From NCBI GenBank assembly GCA_029207755.1, contig JARCOQ010000014.1, positions 19,693,410 to 19,757,409 on the forward strand: 64,000 nucleotides of DNA, read 5' to 3'. Within the stretch, counting starts at the first letter, position 1; each line of letters starts with the position of its first letter. Shown piece by piece: positions 52,100-64,000 of this stretch. The notes below the pieces were generated by a model, which saw only the letters and a list, made by a program, of their open reading frames with translations, searched no databases and was not told where the DNA came from. The stretch comes from Chamaea fasciata. Lineage: Eukaryota; Chordata; Aves; Passeriformes; Sylviidae. The position numbers and the translations under genes are program-made.

Positions 52100-54779
52100 A
52101 GGGACCAAGGACAGGGGTGGGAACCCCACCTGTGCCATGTGGCCAGAGCATCCCCACCCTGGCCACCCCAGTACCACAGACACCTTGCCCCCGCAGCAGG
52201 GATTTGGCAGCCGGGTATTTTTAGGCACTGCTGTGTTTTCCAAGCCCTCAGAGGGCGTTGAGGCCAAGAGGGTTAACCCTAACCCAAGAGGGTGTTCTGT
52301 AACCGTGTGACGCTGCACTCTGTGGGTTGAGGTCCCTGCTGTCACGCGTGGGATTTGCCACCTGACAGGCAGAACAGCACTGAACCCCCAGTGCCGAGGC
52401 TTCGGGATTTTAAAGGTATTTCCTGTCCCGACAGGTACAAGGAATCATCAGGTACAACCATCCCCATCCCCCGTGTCTCACCTGGCTCCAAGCTGAGCAC
52501 ACATGTCCAGGTGAGAGGTGCTGGTGGCATGGCAGGATCACCTTGGACAATCCGTCCTGGGGCTGGACACGCTGCGTCCGAGCCCAGGTAATCCCCAGGG
52601 CCACCAGGATTAGCCTGGGGGAGCAAGGCCAGAGCTGCTGCCAGCACTCCTGGGAGGGGCCCTGCTGGGTTCCTGCCCACCAAAGTCTGTCGCTAATTAA
52701 GGATTTAATATCCAGCTCTCTGGAACCGACTCATTCCTCGCTGACACCAAGAAATCCTTCCTCCCTGTGTCTCTACCAGCCAGTTGGGAAGACGACAAAA
52801 CCCTGGGGCAGCTGCTGTGAGGTGATGGCTCAGGGAGCTGCAGGGGCCGCAGGGCTTGTGTTGGGGTGAAGCAGGGCCTGGCTGCAGCTGACACCCAGCA
52901 CAGGGGCTCACAGGGCTCACAGGAGGCCGTGGGCAGCACACGGGGTCACTCACTGAACCAGCCCTGGCCCCGCTGGCTGCAGGGCAGAGGGTCTGCAGTC
53001 ACCCCCAGAGCTGCTCACAGGGCACTGGGGTTATCCTCCCTAAGGGGACGGTGGGGACCCCCACGGCCACAGCACGGCTGTCCCACACTCCTGGGACACC
53101 AGGCCACAGACAGGTCACCCCTGTCAGGGCCAGGACAGGCCCCAGGTCCCTCTGTCCCTGCTGGGAGTTACCTGTGGCCGTGTCAGAAAGGGGCACAAAC
53201 ACGGGCAGGGACTGGTGAGCTCCAGGGCTGCCCCAGACCCACAGCAGAGGGACCCGAGCCCTCCCTGGAGCCCAGCAGGAAGAAAGTGCCGAAGTTTGGC
53301 GGCCGAGGCCGGGTTCCATGTTACAGTGGGATTTGCTGTAACAGATTCCCATCAGTCACAAGAGAGTGATGGATTTATTTTTAAACAGATTAAGCATCTG
53401 CTGCTGACAGAGCACATCTCTGCACCGGCCGGGCAGCAAGCAGTGCCCGTGGGGAAAAGGCAGTGGGAACACCCCGGGAAGGCAGTGGCCGAGCTTGGCT
53501 GGCTCAGAAATATGTTTTAAGATCATTTGAAGCCAGATGTGAGTGTCCTGTTAGGGCTCAGTGACACCAGGGCTCCCGGGGGTCATCCTGGCACAGCCGT
53601 GGGTACAGCTGCAGGGCACTGAGGGATGTTTTCCTGCCCATTATTGAAACAAATAAAACAAAACATTTGCTAATTCAGGAAGATTCTTCTGGATAAGGCC
53701 AATTAATCAGCTGTGATTCATTCTCCTGCTCTCTCTGGGACAGAGGCAGGTTGGGGATTAGGGAACCGATGGGAACACTGTGGCCGTGGGAATCACTGAA
53801 GGCTCAGCTGCCTGGGAGCCACGGGCAGCAGCACTTGGGGCAGCAGAGGATCAGCCACAGCCTCGTTCAGGACCCAAGGATCCCAGAATTAGCCAGGAAA
53901 CACTTAGAAGAAGGTTTGTTTAGTTCCCATTCCCAGGCCCTCTCCAATGCCTCCCATGCAGCTCGAAGGGACATGGAGTATTTTTCCTATGTTACTGCTG
54001 GATCCATCATTCACTAAAAATAAAGCTGACTTTCCTGCAGCGGGTAAAAACCAGTGATAAAAATCCCCATGAATACTTCATCAGGCTGCCTGCTTTTCCA
54101 TGGATTTTCTGTCACCAGGAGAGCGTTTCCAGCGCCATTGGTGCCTGGAAACCAGGACTGGGGGGAATCCAAATCAATCACGTCTGAAAGAGGGAATTTT
54201 CTACTAAAGCCTACTGCTCCCGGTGACATTATCCATGTAGGAGCTCCGACAGGAGCCGGAGGGAGGGTTTTACCCCAGGACAGAGAGCGGGGGGTCAGGG
54301 ACCAGGGCTGGGGCACCCCAGCACCTTCCCCTCCCCATCTGGAGACACAGGGCGAGGAAAAGCAGCGACGATGGAAATTCGGCAGGAAGGTCCAGCGCCA
54401 AGGGCACAGGAGGCTGCCGGAGCTGCAGGGACACCCGAGGCTTCTCGGGCCACTGACAAGGAAGGTTTGGAGACGTGATCCTGCCCAGGGGTCAGCACGT
54501 CCCGCCCCTCCTGGAAAGCCGCACCTCGTGGTCCCCGCTCAGGGGAGCCCCTGTCCCCTGTCCTGGGCTTTTCCATCTCACCACATGGCCGGGGACACTC
54601 AGCACAGAAGGAAGAGGTTCCCCCTAAAATAAGGCTTGAAGAGCAACATCCTCATTGCCTCGTGTCTGCCTGAGCAGACACTGAATCATCCCGCGAGCTG
54701 GGATTTAAAATAGCAGAATCCCTGTTTTTAGCAAGAGTTGCTCAGCCCTAAGAGGAGGAAGAGGCTCTAGGGGATCTGC

Positions 54780-55030
54780 TCGCTGCCTGTCTGTGCCGGG
54801 CACGGCGGAGGGAGGCACCCAAGGTTTTGCCGGAGGGTGCCCGAGGGCTTTGCCGCACTCGGAGCCGCCCGCACCCTCCGGCCCCGCTCCGCTGCCGCGC
54901 TCGCTGCGGCCACCAGTGTCACCAGTGCCACCCTCGGCCGCGCCCCCAAGGTGGGACAGCCGTGCGCCGGTGCCGTGCCGAGCGCTGCCGCAGGGACAGG
55001 TACGGCTCGTCCTGCCTGACCTAGTTTAGC
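54780..55030. other. Isolated CpG-rich patch
   Basis: Dense CpG over about 250 bases, 6.5 kb upstream of RASGRF1, with a donor-like CAGGTACGG on the plus strand at about 54999. A promoter for a non-coding transcript is possible; no coding similarity. Confidence 0.4.
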
Positions 55031-55267
55031 GCTCGCGGCAGCAAAATGCGGCTCCGGGGGAGCAGAGCTGCTCAAACCCAGCAGAGCCGGCGGCATCCCT
55101 CCCTCCCTCCCTGATTCTCTCCCTGGGACCCTGCAGGAGCCCCACTGCATCTCCCAGGCGATGGGCTGCAGGATCCCATGTCCTGGGAGCCCTCCAGCTC
55201 TCAGGCATCCCTCCCGAGGCAGAGCACTCAGAGACAGACCCGCTGTGCGTCCACAGGCCACATCCTC

Positions 55268-55425
55268 CCCCAGCTTGGCCCCCAGGCTGCTCCAAGCCCC
55301 ATCCAGCTCGGGTTTGAACAGTTCTGGGATGGGGCAGCCGCAGCTCCCCTGAGCACCCTGTGCCAATGTCTCACCAACCTCACAGGGAAGGATTTCTTCC
55401 TCACATCTCACCTCGGCTGACCTGC
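55268..55425 (-). mobile_element. CR1 LINE fragment, minus orientation
   Basis: GCTCCAAGCCCCATCCAGCT, AACAGTTCTGGGATGGGGCA, GGGAAGGATTTCTTCCTCAC: reverse-complement CR1. Confidence 0.82.
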
Positions 55426-56206
55426 TTGCAGGTCGCTGCCTTCATGATCCTCCAAACCACAACACAGGTTCAGGCAAGCCAGGCTCTTGCACAACCTGGG
55501 TCACTCAGCGGTGTTTATGTAACCCAGGAGCCTCAGCAGCAGTGACCTGTTTCCTCTAACTTGCTCATCCAAAAACCCAGGACAGGAGAGCAGTAGGTGC
55601 CACCGGGGCACGGGCTCAGGGCGGGTGTTGGCATCACCTGGGAGCACATTCCAGCTGCCCCGGCACATCGGCCGTGCCCAGCACGAGCATCCCCAGCAGC
55701 ACAGAGCTCACCTGGCCCCGGGCGGGCTGCACTGGAGGTCACCTCCGAGAGGAGGGGACTGGTGCTCCTGATCATCTTCCATGCACAGCTGGAGCTGCAG
55801 AGGGAGATTCCCCTGGGAATGCCCAGCTCGTGCCTGTGCAGCAGCATCGCCTGCCCCCAAAATCATCCCAGGACCCACAGACCCCACTGCACACCCTGGG
55901 CAGCGTTTGCCCCTTTTATGCCTGAAAAGGACCCAGGAACACCCCCAGCAATGCTGCCTGTGCCGAGGTATTGCCTCTCAAGCACCTGGGGGTCCACTGC
56001 TAATGAGGGCTAATGAGGGCTAATGAGCCTTCAGCCCCCACCGTGGCTCCCCAGCTTGGAGCTGTTCTACCCATGGATCCCCCACCCCAGGGCTGGTGCC
56101 ATCAACCTCACGCAGACCTGCCAGGACCTGCCTCAGTCCCGGGAGGAGAATCCCAGGCAAAGTGGCCGGGGAGCGGAGGCAGCAGCTGGGCAGGACGCTG
56201 GAGAGG

Positions 56207-56345
56207 GTCACAGGCTGCTCGCTGCACCCCTCCTGCTGCACCCTCCTGCTGCATCCCTCCTACACCCCTTCTGCATCCCTCCCTCCTGCTGCATCCCTCC
56301 TACATCCCTTCCAGTGCATTCCTCCCCCGCTGCATCCTTCCTGCC
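56207..56345. repeat. Pyrimidine-rich minisatellite
   Basis: CTGCTGCATCCCTCCTACA-like units repeated imperfectly about six times; plus strand almost free of A/G runs. Confidence 0.8.
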
Positions 56346-57782
56346 TGGCTCCCACTGTCCCGGGCTGAACCCACGAGAGGAGGATTCTGTGCCAGCGGGG
56401 AGGGACCCGGGGGACCGAGTGTCCCCGGCTGCTGGCTCTGAGGGGAGGGGGGACAAACCTCCATCCCTTCCAGCAGCAGGCTCTGGGGAGCAGAAGCAGC
56501 ACAGAGGGGGAGCGTGTACAGGGGAGAGTTTCCTCCTGCCTGTGGCAGCACCTCGGGGATTGTTGTTTGGTTCAGGAATTAATCCTGAAAAGCCAAACAT
56601 CAAACAATCCGTTACAATCTCACTTTCCCGGTGTTTTTGTGTTCAGAGCAGTGACACAATGACTGCAGCCCTGGTATCCAAGAGCTCCCCAGAGCCTGGC
56701 ACCACATGGACAAGCCAGATTCCTGCTATTCCAAAGCCAATTTTATCATTACAGCAGGATTTTTTTTTTTTCCCGAGCTGGTGTGTTCATAATGGTGTGA
56801 AACCAGAAAAAGCAGGAATTCTTGCACTGAGGAACAGCAGGAAAAATACAGTGCAAAGGCCCCAGGTTTTGCCTGGCAGTGGAATGAGGGAGTTTCAAAT
56901 GTCAAACCTGCTGAGCTTTGCTGCAGCTGAAGGAGCCCTTCCAAGCCGTCGGAGGTGTCACCGCATTGGATTTGGTCTCTCTGTTCCAACTGACTTCAGT
57001 AAATGGCAAAAATACGCCTTTAAACCCCAGCCGTTGGCAGCGTCGGCTGCACAAATAAATACGCTTGTCATCGCTTGATTTTTTTCCCATTTTCCAAGTT
57101 AAAAATGTTCTGGATGCCAAATGCCACCCGTTGGATCCATCCCTCGGTGTGCACACCACGAGCAGGAGCACTGGGCCGGGCACAGGGCTGGGGCTGGTGT
57201 AAATCTGACCTCGGCATCGCTGCACCTGGGCTAACTAAAACGCAGTTCAGAGAAAAGGGAGATTTTTAAAAATCCCAACAAATTAATCCGCCCAAATTAA
57301 ATATCCACGGGAAAAGTAAGTCTGGGACCAGGGCAGCTGGAGGGGCGGTCACAGTGCTGGCAGCACGGGGTGGCAGGACCCTGCAGTACCCTGGATGTGC
57401 CCGTGACGGACGGAGGCAGCCCCAGCAGCCCCGCACAGGGACAGGGTGGGGGGCTCGGAGGGTGGGACCCCTCCCGTGGGACCCCTCCCGGTGCCCGGGG
57501 AAGGGGCAGCCCCGCACGGCACGGGCAGAACACGGGCACATCTGCTGGCACAGCTGGCCCAGGCTCAGCCCATGCAGGAGCAGGGCTCGGGGGGCCGAGT
57601 GATGCCTCCCCCCGTCATCGGGAGCGGCAGGCTGGGGCCACCGGCCGTGCCGCAGCCGCCTCGGGAAGGGAGGACACGGCGTCGGTGGGGTTCGGTCCAG
57701 GCTGGGCTGCAGAGCACCGAGGCTGATGCACACCCCCGGACACTCCGTGTATGGCTTGTCCCCGTCAGCACCAGGCTGCGTG

Positions 57783-57905
57783 GATCCGGGTTTGGACCAG
57801 GGTTTGGATCCGGGTTTGGACCCGTGTTTGGACCCGGGTTTGGATCCGGGTTTGGACCCGGGTTTGGACCCGGGTTTGGACCCGGGTTGGGATCCGTGTT
57901 GCGAT
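57783..57905. repeat. 12-bp minisatellite, about 10 copies
   Basis: TTTGGA recurs every 12 bases from 57791 to 57875 within units GGTTTGGACCCG / GGTTTGGATCCG. Intergenic, 9.5 kb upstream of RASGRF1. Confidence 0.94.
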
Positions 57906-58479
57906 CCCGGCACCGCTGCGGATTCAGCAGCAGCTGTCAGGGCTCATCCCGGCTCATCCCGGCGCTTGGCGGCTGGGGGAAGCTCGTTAGCGAGTTGTCA
58001 GGGCACGGAGCACCGGCGGATCTGAACAGCAGATCGGGTGTCGGAGCTGTTTGTTTTGGGGATGGATTTGGGAATCAGGTGTCTGTAGCGAGCGGCGTGT
58101 GATGCCGGCCGTGAAGTTGAGGCAATTACGGCTCATGATTTGACAAAAGCTCCGGCGCTCGCACTGAATTCCCGCAGCCAGGGCAGGGTCACTGCGGAGC
58201 GGCGGATCGCTCCCGGCTCAGGAATCAGCAGGAGAAGTGAGCTGCGGGTAAAGGTTCTCCCCACGGCTGGGGAAGGCGGTGCCGGAGCGCTCAGACTCCT
58301 CCGGGATATTCCAGCCCCGCTGCCATCGCTGAGTCCCGCAGCTCTGGATGGGCAGCCCCAGCGGGCTCCTGCTCCTTCCCTACTCCATCCCTGCTCCTCC
58401 CCGCTTCCGAACGTCAGCGGTGAATATAAAACAGCAGCAACAACAACCACCAGCCTGTGATCTCATTTGCAGCCCTCAG

Positions 58480-58730
58480 TGACAGCACTGAATGAGCCAA
58501 GAAAAAAAAAAAGGGGAAGTGGTTTTAATTAAAACTATTGCTGGAAGAGAATTGTGATTAACTGATGTCATGCGTTAAAATTACAAATCCAGGGAGCATA
58601 AGTGACAGATAAAATAGCACAAATTGTTTACAAATTCATTTACTCAAAAAAAACCCCCACCCCCAAAACAGCTGGAAACAAGCACATGGCTTATTATTAC
58701 AAATTAATTAGTCGTGGAGGGGGGTTCAGG
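58480..58730. other. AT-rich unique island, conserved-element candidate
   Basis: TTTTAATTAAAACTATTGC, GTGATTAACTGATGTCATGC and TTACAAATTCATTTAC-type sequence between GC-rich blocks; no repeat family or open frame recognised. Confidence 0.3.
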
Positions 58731-59261
58731 CAGAGGTGACACGGTCCCAACTGAGGGGCTGGCCTGTCTGTGCACGGCTGTGCCCTCACTGAAGATGTCG
58801 GGCTGTGTCCCTGTGCTGCTGAGGAGCCTGTGGCTGCCCGGCTGATCCAGGGGACCGGGTCCACTCACGGGTGCTCTGGGGGCCACAAGACACCTCAGGT
58901 GACAGCACATCTCGGAGCCGGTGGTGGCACCAGCACCATAGCACGGGGAGACTGCTGAGGTGATGCCAGGAGTAGCCCCGTGAAGCTGCAATGTTTGCCC
59001 ACACCACGCTGGGTTTCTATTTTTTGTAATTCCCCTCGTTTGACACATTTTGATGATGTTTCCATCCCGGTTGCCATGGTGACTCTCGTCCACTCCCCCA
59101 CTGTTCTGTACATCCTTCTCTCCCGAGTTCTGGCACAGGAGACACAAGGGCCCCATCGTGTTCCCAGCAGCTTCCCCGGCAGCCTGGAGGGGCCAGGAAA
59201 GGCTTTTCTCCTTCAGCTGCCCCCAGCCTTTCCACCCCCAGGTCACGGCACTAATTCTTGG

Positions 59262-59432
59262 GAACTTCCATCAAATCCCAGAAGAGTTTGGGTTGGAGGG
59301 ACCTTAAAGCCCACCCAGAGCCACCCTTGCCATGGCAGGGACACCTCCCACTGTCCCAGGGGCTCCAATCCCCAGTGCCCAGCCCTGCCTTGGGCACTGC
59401 CAGGGATCCAGGGGCAGCCACAGCCGTTCTGT
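59262..59432 (-). mobile_element. CR1 LINE 3' fragment, minus orientation
   Basis: GTTTGGGTTGGAGGGACCTT, CATGGCAGGGACACCTCCCA, then the same body as the 6842 copy in reverse. Confidence 0.86.
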
Positions 59433-60624
59433 TGTGGATGAAAACTTGCACCATGTGTCTGCACAAGGACTGCAGCCAAACCCTGAGCAATTCTGCTGGG
59501 ACAGTGCCCAGGCTCCCAGGCCAGGACTGTCCCTGATCTGACAGGATCACACACCGAGGAGTGCAGTGACACTTTGGAGCAGCCCCTGGCAGCCCAGCCC
59601 TGCGGGCAGAGCTGTTTCCCCACTGCCTGTGTCACTGCCAGCCCCCAGCCAGCCCCCAGCCAGCATCCCCTGGGGATGCTCCTGAGGCTGGAGATGGGAA
59701 GCCCTGACCCAGATGAGCGCAGTGGGTCCCTCCATCAGCACCCACCCACCGTGCAGGGCAGGGCTGGCTGACCTGAGACCCTTCGGTCCCTGCAGAGCAC
59801 TTGGGGCAGCAGCAGCCCCCGCGGTCAGAGCCCCGCGTTTGTGCACCCTGGGGTCAGCCCTGGCAGTGCCCCACCTGATTTGGGGGTGCAAGGAGCCGGG
59901 CCGGGGCCCGCCGGCAGCGCTGCCCCGGGACTGCGGAGCGGGGAGTGTCTGCCCCGGGCCCGGGAGGGCAGCCGGGCACCGCTCCCACACCTTCGGGGTG
60001 CGGGGGGCCGGTCCCGCCCGGGCACCGAGCTCTGCCTGACGGCGATTCCAGCTGGCTGAGCACATTCTGGTGCAGATTACATCGATGTTCCCTGGAAGAT
60101 GGGCTGTCACATCTCATCTCATTCTGCATTCCTGCCGTCCTTTCCGCACACCCTGCCCTGCCACGGCAGAGCTCGGGGTGCCAGCACTGCCCCGATGCAG
60201 GGCTCTGGGAAAGGGTTAATGCAGCCCGGGGCGGGTCCACCGCGGGGGGCACCCAAAGCCACCGCGGTACTCACGGTGCCACCAAAGTCACCACGAGGCT
60301 CGGGGTCCCACCAAAGCCACTGCAGCACCCATGGGGCCAGCACCCAGGTTTGTCAGGCAGCCACAGGTCTGGGAGCTGCCTCAGTCCCAGGACACAGCCA
60401 CAGCAAAGGGAGGGACAAAGTTCTCCCAAAATAGAAGGTGAATGTGTAGCTGGAGGTGCCAGGGCAGGAGAAGAGCACTACAGGGCACAGGCATACCCTG
60501 CACAGCCACTGCTCTCCAAACATCCATGGACTGGGAGAGTGCAGAAGAGCTGGAGAGAGGCTGTTCACAACGGCCTGGAGTACCAGGAAAATGGGGAATG
60601 GCTTCCCGCTGTTGGAGGGCAGGG

Positions 60625-60856
60625 TTAGATGGGATACTGGGCAGGAATTGCTCCCTGGCAGGGTGGGCAGGCCCTGGCACAGGTGCCCAGAGCAGCTGTG
60701 GCTGCCCCTGGATCCCTGGCAGTGCCCAAGGCCAGGCTGGACAGGGCTTGGAGCCCCTGGGACAGTGGGAGATGTCCCTGCCCATGGCAGAGGGTGGGAT
60801 GAAGTGAGCTTTAAGGTCCTTTCCAGCCCAAACTCTTCTGGGATTCAGAGATTTAT
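60625..60856 (+). mobile_element. CR1 LINE 3' fragment
   Basis: GGCCCTGGCACAGGTGCCCA through CCAGCCCAAACTCTTCTGGG; its middle 90 bases are nearly identical to 6898-6990. Confidence 0.88.
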
Positions 60857-61344
60857 TCACCTGCAGAGTCACTTTGTACACAATCCAAGGACAATGGCAG
60901 GGCCCTGACACGTCTTTGCCCTTTTGCCCAAAACAGAGCACACTGATCCACTAAACGCTCCCTCTCACCACCTGGATCAGCTGATTCCAAAATAGGTCTT
61001 TAATCAGAATCTTCCCTGCCCATCCATTTGCAAACTTCCCTGGCACATCAAAATACCCGGCTGGCCCCAGCCCTCATGTCACTCTGAGGAAATTTCTCCA
61101 CCCTCCTCAGCCCCCTGGGATGGGACCTGCTCTCCCCCCAGACACGACACTGTCAGTGCAGGTGGAGCGGGGAGACAAATGGATGCACCTCCCCACTCCA
61201 TTCCCACTCCAATTCCAAGATCCTTCCTTCCTTCCCTGGCTGGCTCTGCTCATGAATAAACACTGCCACTAACAACCCTTTACCTCTGCCCCAGGGAGGC
61301 ATTTTTGCAATTTCTTGCTAGAATCCCTCTAAATGCATCACTTC

Positions 61345-61700
61345 CCCGATCCCCCGTGGAGATGTTTCCGGCAGCAGGAGCGGCTGGGCTGCGGCATGCG
61401 GATGTCAGCGAGCGAATTGGTTAAAAATTCCCTGTCGCTCACCTTCCCAGGGAGCGCGGCAGCGGGAGCGCGGCGCCGGGCACCAGCTGTGCTGCGAAAT
61501 GGCTCTGGCTCCCGGCGTCCGTCCGGGGAGCAGCGCTCGGCCCCGGCCTGTCAAAGGAGCAGCAGCAGCAGGGGGAAGCCAAAGAGACAAGCGGCATCGT
61601 GTCCGTGCTGCTGCCAGCGGCGAACTGCGAGATGCGGCTCCTGCACGGCGGCGTCGGGAAGGCGCCGGGAAATACGGCTCAGCTTCCCACGGCCTGGGCA
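61345..61700. other. Isolated CpG-rich patch
   Basis: CpG-dense 350 bases ahead of the 18-bp array, 13 kb upstream of RASGRF1. Open frames in it are short and unrecognised on both strands. Confidence 0.4.
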
Positions 61701-61835
61701 GCACCCCCGGGGCAGCAGGAGCCCTCTCCCCAGCCCACCACCCCGCTGAGCCCCCAGCCCTTGCCCCATCACCACTGTGAGGCACTGGGTTCCCTGGCAC
61801 GGACCAGAACATGGCGGGAACACTCACTGCCGTCC

Positions 61836-62385
61836 CCTCAGGTGTGCGATGGCCTCAGGTACTGGGATGTGCGTAGGTACTGGGATGCCCTCAGATACCA
61901 GGATACCCTCAGGTACTGGGATGTGCCAGGGTACCACGATGCCCTCAGGTATGGGGTGCCCTCAGGCACCGGGATGCCCTCAGGTATGGGGTGCCCTCAA
62001 GTACTGAGATGCCCTCAGGTACCGGGATGTCCTCAGGTACCGGGATGTCCTCAGGTACCGGGATGTCCTCAGGTACCGAGATGCCCTCAGGTAACGGGAT
62101 GCCCTCAGGTATGGGATGCCCTCAGGTAACAGGATGCCCTCAGGTAACAGGATGCCCTCAGGTACTGGGATGTCCTCAGGTACCGAGATGCCCTCAGGTA
62201 ACGGGATGCCCTCAGGTACTGGGATGTCCTCAGGTACTGGGATGTCCTCAGGTAACAGGATGCCCTCAGGTATGGGATGTCCTCAGGTACTGGGATGCTC
62301 TCAGGTACCAGGAAACACTCGGGTATTGGGGCGCACTCGAGCACCAGGAGGTGCCTGGGTACCGGGATGTCCATGGGTACCACGG
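61836..62385. repeat. 17-18-bp minisatellite, about 30 copies
   Basis: Units of GGGATGCCCTCAGGTACT and variants (GTAACGGG, GTATGGG), mostly 18 bases with some 17-base copies; copies 62030-62280 are the most alike. Open frames over it (for example 61991-62416) encode only repeat peptide. Confidence 0.95.
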
Positions 62386-62649
62386 CGGGCTCAGTTCCCC
62401 CCACGCCTGGAGATGACACCGTGGTGAGGGAGGGTGGTGCAGAGTCCAGCCCCTGCCAGCCCCTTTCCCCGTGGGTCCCGCGGGGATGGGGAGGAGTGCC
62501 CGTGGTTCCCCCTGCTCCCACAGGCAGCATTTCCCCCGGGTGTGCGGGAGCTTGGCTGCAGTGCCTTAACGAGCAGCCTGGCTCTGCGGATAACCAATCT
62601 GTCAGGCTTCTTCACCGGCGGTTTTTGGAAAACCCTGCAGGCAGGTGCA

Positions 62650-62910
62650 GGTGCCACATCAATATGTCAGCGCTCTGATGACGGGTTCATAATATTTTCT
62701 GCTTGCATTCCACTGTCTCCGTGTATTAGCAAACAGGCGTCTCCCAGCGCTGCTCACCAGAGCCAGGGGTTGCGGATTTAATAACAAAATCATCGTGCTA
62801 AATCATTAGTTGGTGATTCAGCGTGGAAATGCCTCATTAGCACTTCAGCTTGTGCAGTGTGTGACTTATGAAAACCTCTGAATTATGACTAATTAAGCGC
62901 AGGCCAAAAA
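62650..62910. other. AT-rich unique island, conserved-element candidate
   Basis: Non-repetitive, with TAAT-core words (TTAATAAC, CATTAGTTGG, CATTAGCAC, CTAATTAAGC) of the kind bound by homeodomain proteins, standing out from GC-rich repeat-laden flanks. Conservation cannot be tested here. Confidence 0.3.
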
Positions 62911-62937
62911 AATATCCCGGATGAGAACAATACTCAG

Positions 62938-63058
62938 GATAAAATAAAATAAAATAAAATGAAATGAACTAAAAATAAAATAAAATAAAATAAAATAAAA
63001 TAAAATAAAATAAAATAAAATAAAATAAAATAAAATAAAATAAAATAAAATAAAATAA
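62938..63058. repeat. (AAAAT)n pentanucleotide microsatellite
   Basis: About 22 nearly pure AAAAT units with one short interruption near 62960-62975. Confidence 0.97.
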
Positions 63059-64000
63059 TGTGTGAGGCCACCAGAACTGGTGCACACTGGGAGGAGAATC
63101 CACGGGCACAGGAACGGAACAGTGCATGGAGAGATGGTGTTGTTTGGGAAGATTCCTCCATCCTGGAGCACTGGGATACACAGTAAGATCAACCTCTAAT
63201 TAGCAGAAGTTTTAAAATCTTCAACATGCTAATTAACTGCTATATTAATCACAAGAACTTTGAGGACCAGCACATTCAAAGTCCTTCCCAATCAAACCCA
63301 TTTTGCTTTGCAGTGCTCGATCCCAAGCAGCTGGTGACTGGGCACTCTGGGCCTTCTTGGCTTCTCCTGGCACTGAGGAATGGGGTCCTGCCGTTCCCGC
63401 AGCCAGGACATCAGCCCCTGACAGCCCCTCGGGCTCAGTGGGGTTCCCATGCCGCTCTCAGCCCGTCACTGGGGAGCAACTGATGCTGAGTGAGCCTCTC
63501 ACCCTAAGAAAGGCTCTCAAAATAAGCTCTTAATACGCTCTTGCATCCTGTCAAGGCTTTAAATAGCTGTTTGGAGTTCAAATTTTAAAAACTGTTGAGC
63601 TCAAATCATTTATGACAACTTGGGAGCCAAAAATAAATGGGAATGAGGAAAGAGGAGGAGCCCGTCCCCCGCCGAAGCTACCGGGGAGAAGTGCCCGTGG
63701 GCTGAGCCCATGTGCAGCCGGAGTCCCTGTGGCCTCAGGGGACCAGGGCGGAGGTGGGCTGGGGGACAGGGCTGCCCCCAGGGTCACCCCATCCCGGAGG
63801 GCGTCACTGGCCAAGCCTGTGCCCAGCTGGAGGCTCTGGGAGTGATTGTCCTGTGGGACAAAGGGGGCTTTGAGTGGGAAATGGAGCCTGACTCATGAGC
63901 CAAGGAGAGTCTCTGAAACGAGGAGTCCCAGAGGGACCGTCTGACTGCACCAGCTTCTCGTGATGCGGGTCCATTGTCAAGATACTCCTTTATCCTATAC

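Larger units (their letters stand above)
48721..64000. other. Region upstream of RASGRF1 without a recognisable coding gene
   Basis: About 15 kb. All open frames on both strands were read; none shows known domain similarity, plausible splice structure or sustained non-repetitive coding character. Contents are the listed CR1 fragments and tandem arrays, two CpG-rich patches and several AT-rich islands. Confidence 0.7.

Noticed and set aside
52270..52285. Interstitial telomere-like CCCTAACCC
   Set aside because: Only about two units; expected by chance.
61991..62416. Repetitive open frame reading GMPSGT-like peptides
   Set aside because: Pure consequence of the 18-bp minisatellite.
48721..64000. 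miR-184 and ANKRD34C, which neighbour RASGRF1 in human
   Set aside because: Looked for the miR-184 mature sequence on both strands and for a long ankyrin-repeat open frame; neither was seen in the window.

Overview
This is vertebrate nuclear DNA, almost certainly from a bird. Genes are split into many short exons with GT/AG introns. CR1-type LINE tails are scattered throughout, introns are compact and GC-rich, and there are many GC-rich minisatellites, as expected of a microchromosome-like region. No bacterial, viral or plasmid features were seen. The species cannot be named from the sequence alone. Three protein-coding genes lie head to tail, all on the minus strand, so transcription runs right to left. 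RASGRF1 (coding exons 48242 to 21297) is complete: 27 coding exons, 1256 codons plus stop. CTSH (20137 to 13052) is complete: 12 coding exons, 329 codons plus stop. BLM (12060 to 341, running off the left edge) has 16 coding exons present and about 1042 codons, from the initiator Met to part of the RecQ C-terminal region. The winged-helix remainder, HRDC domain and C-terminal tail lie outside the window. Every exon boundary was worked out by hand from GT/AG sites and codon phase, and all three reading frames stay open across every junction. Region by region: 1-12060 is the BLM 3'-truncated gene; 12061-12245 is the BLM promoter, abutting the CTSH poly(A) signals at 12246-12277; 12278-13051 is the CTSH 3' UTR with a 10-bp tandem array; 13052-20137 is CTSH; 20138-20395 is the CTSH promoter, packed with GGCGGG boxes; 20396-21296 is the RASGRF1 3' UTR; 21297-48242 is RASGRF1 with a 7.9-kb first intron; 48243-48720 is its CpG-island promoter; 48721-64000 has no recognisable coding gene but holds CR1 fragments, tandem arrays, two CpG-rich patches and several AT-rich islands that look like conserved-element candidates. 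The three products are not one pathway: a DNA-repair helicase, a lysosomal cysteine protease and a neuronal Ras/Rac exchange factor. What links them is position. The intergenic gaps are only about 190 and 260 bp, so each upstream gene terminates next to the next gene's promoter. I found no convincing new biological system. The points most worth following are the very tight tandem arrangement, the BLM-CTSH adjacency (far apart in human), the minisatellites inside transcribed sequence, and the uncharacterised CpG and AT-rich patches upstream of RASGRF1.
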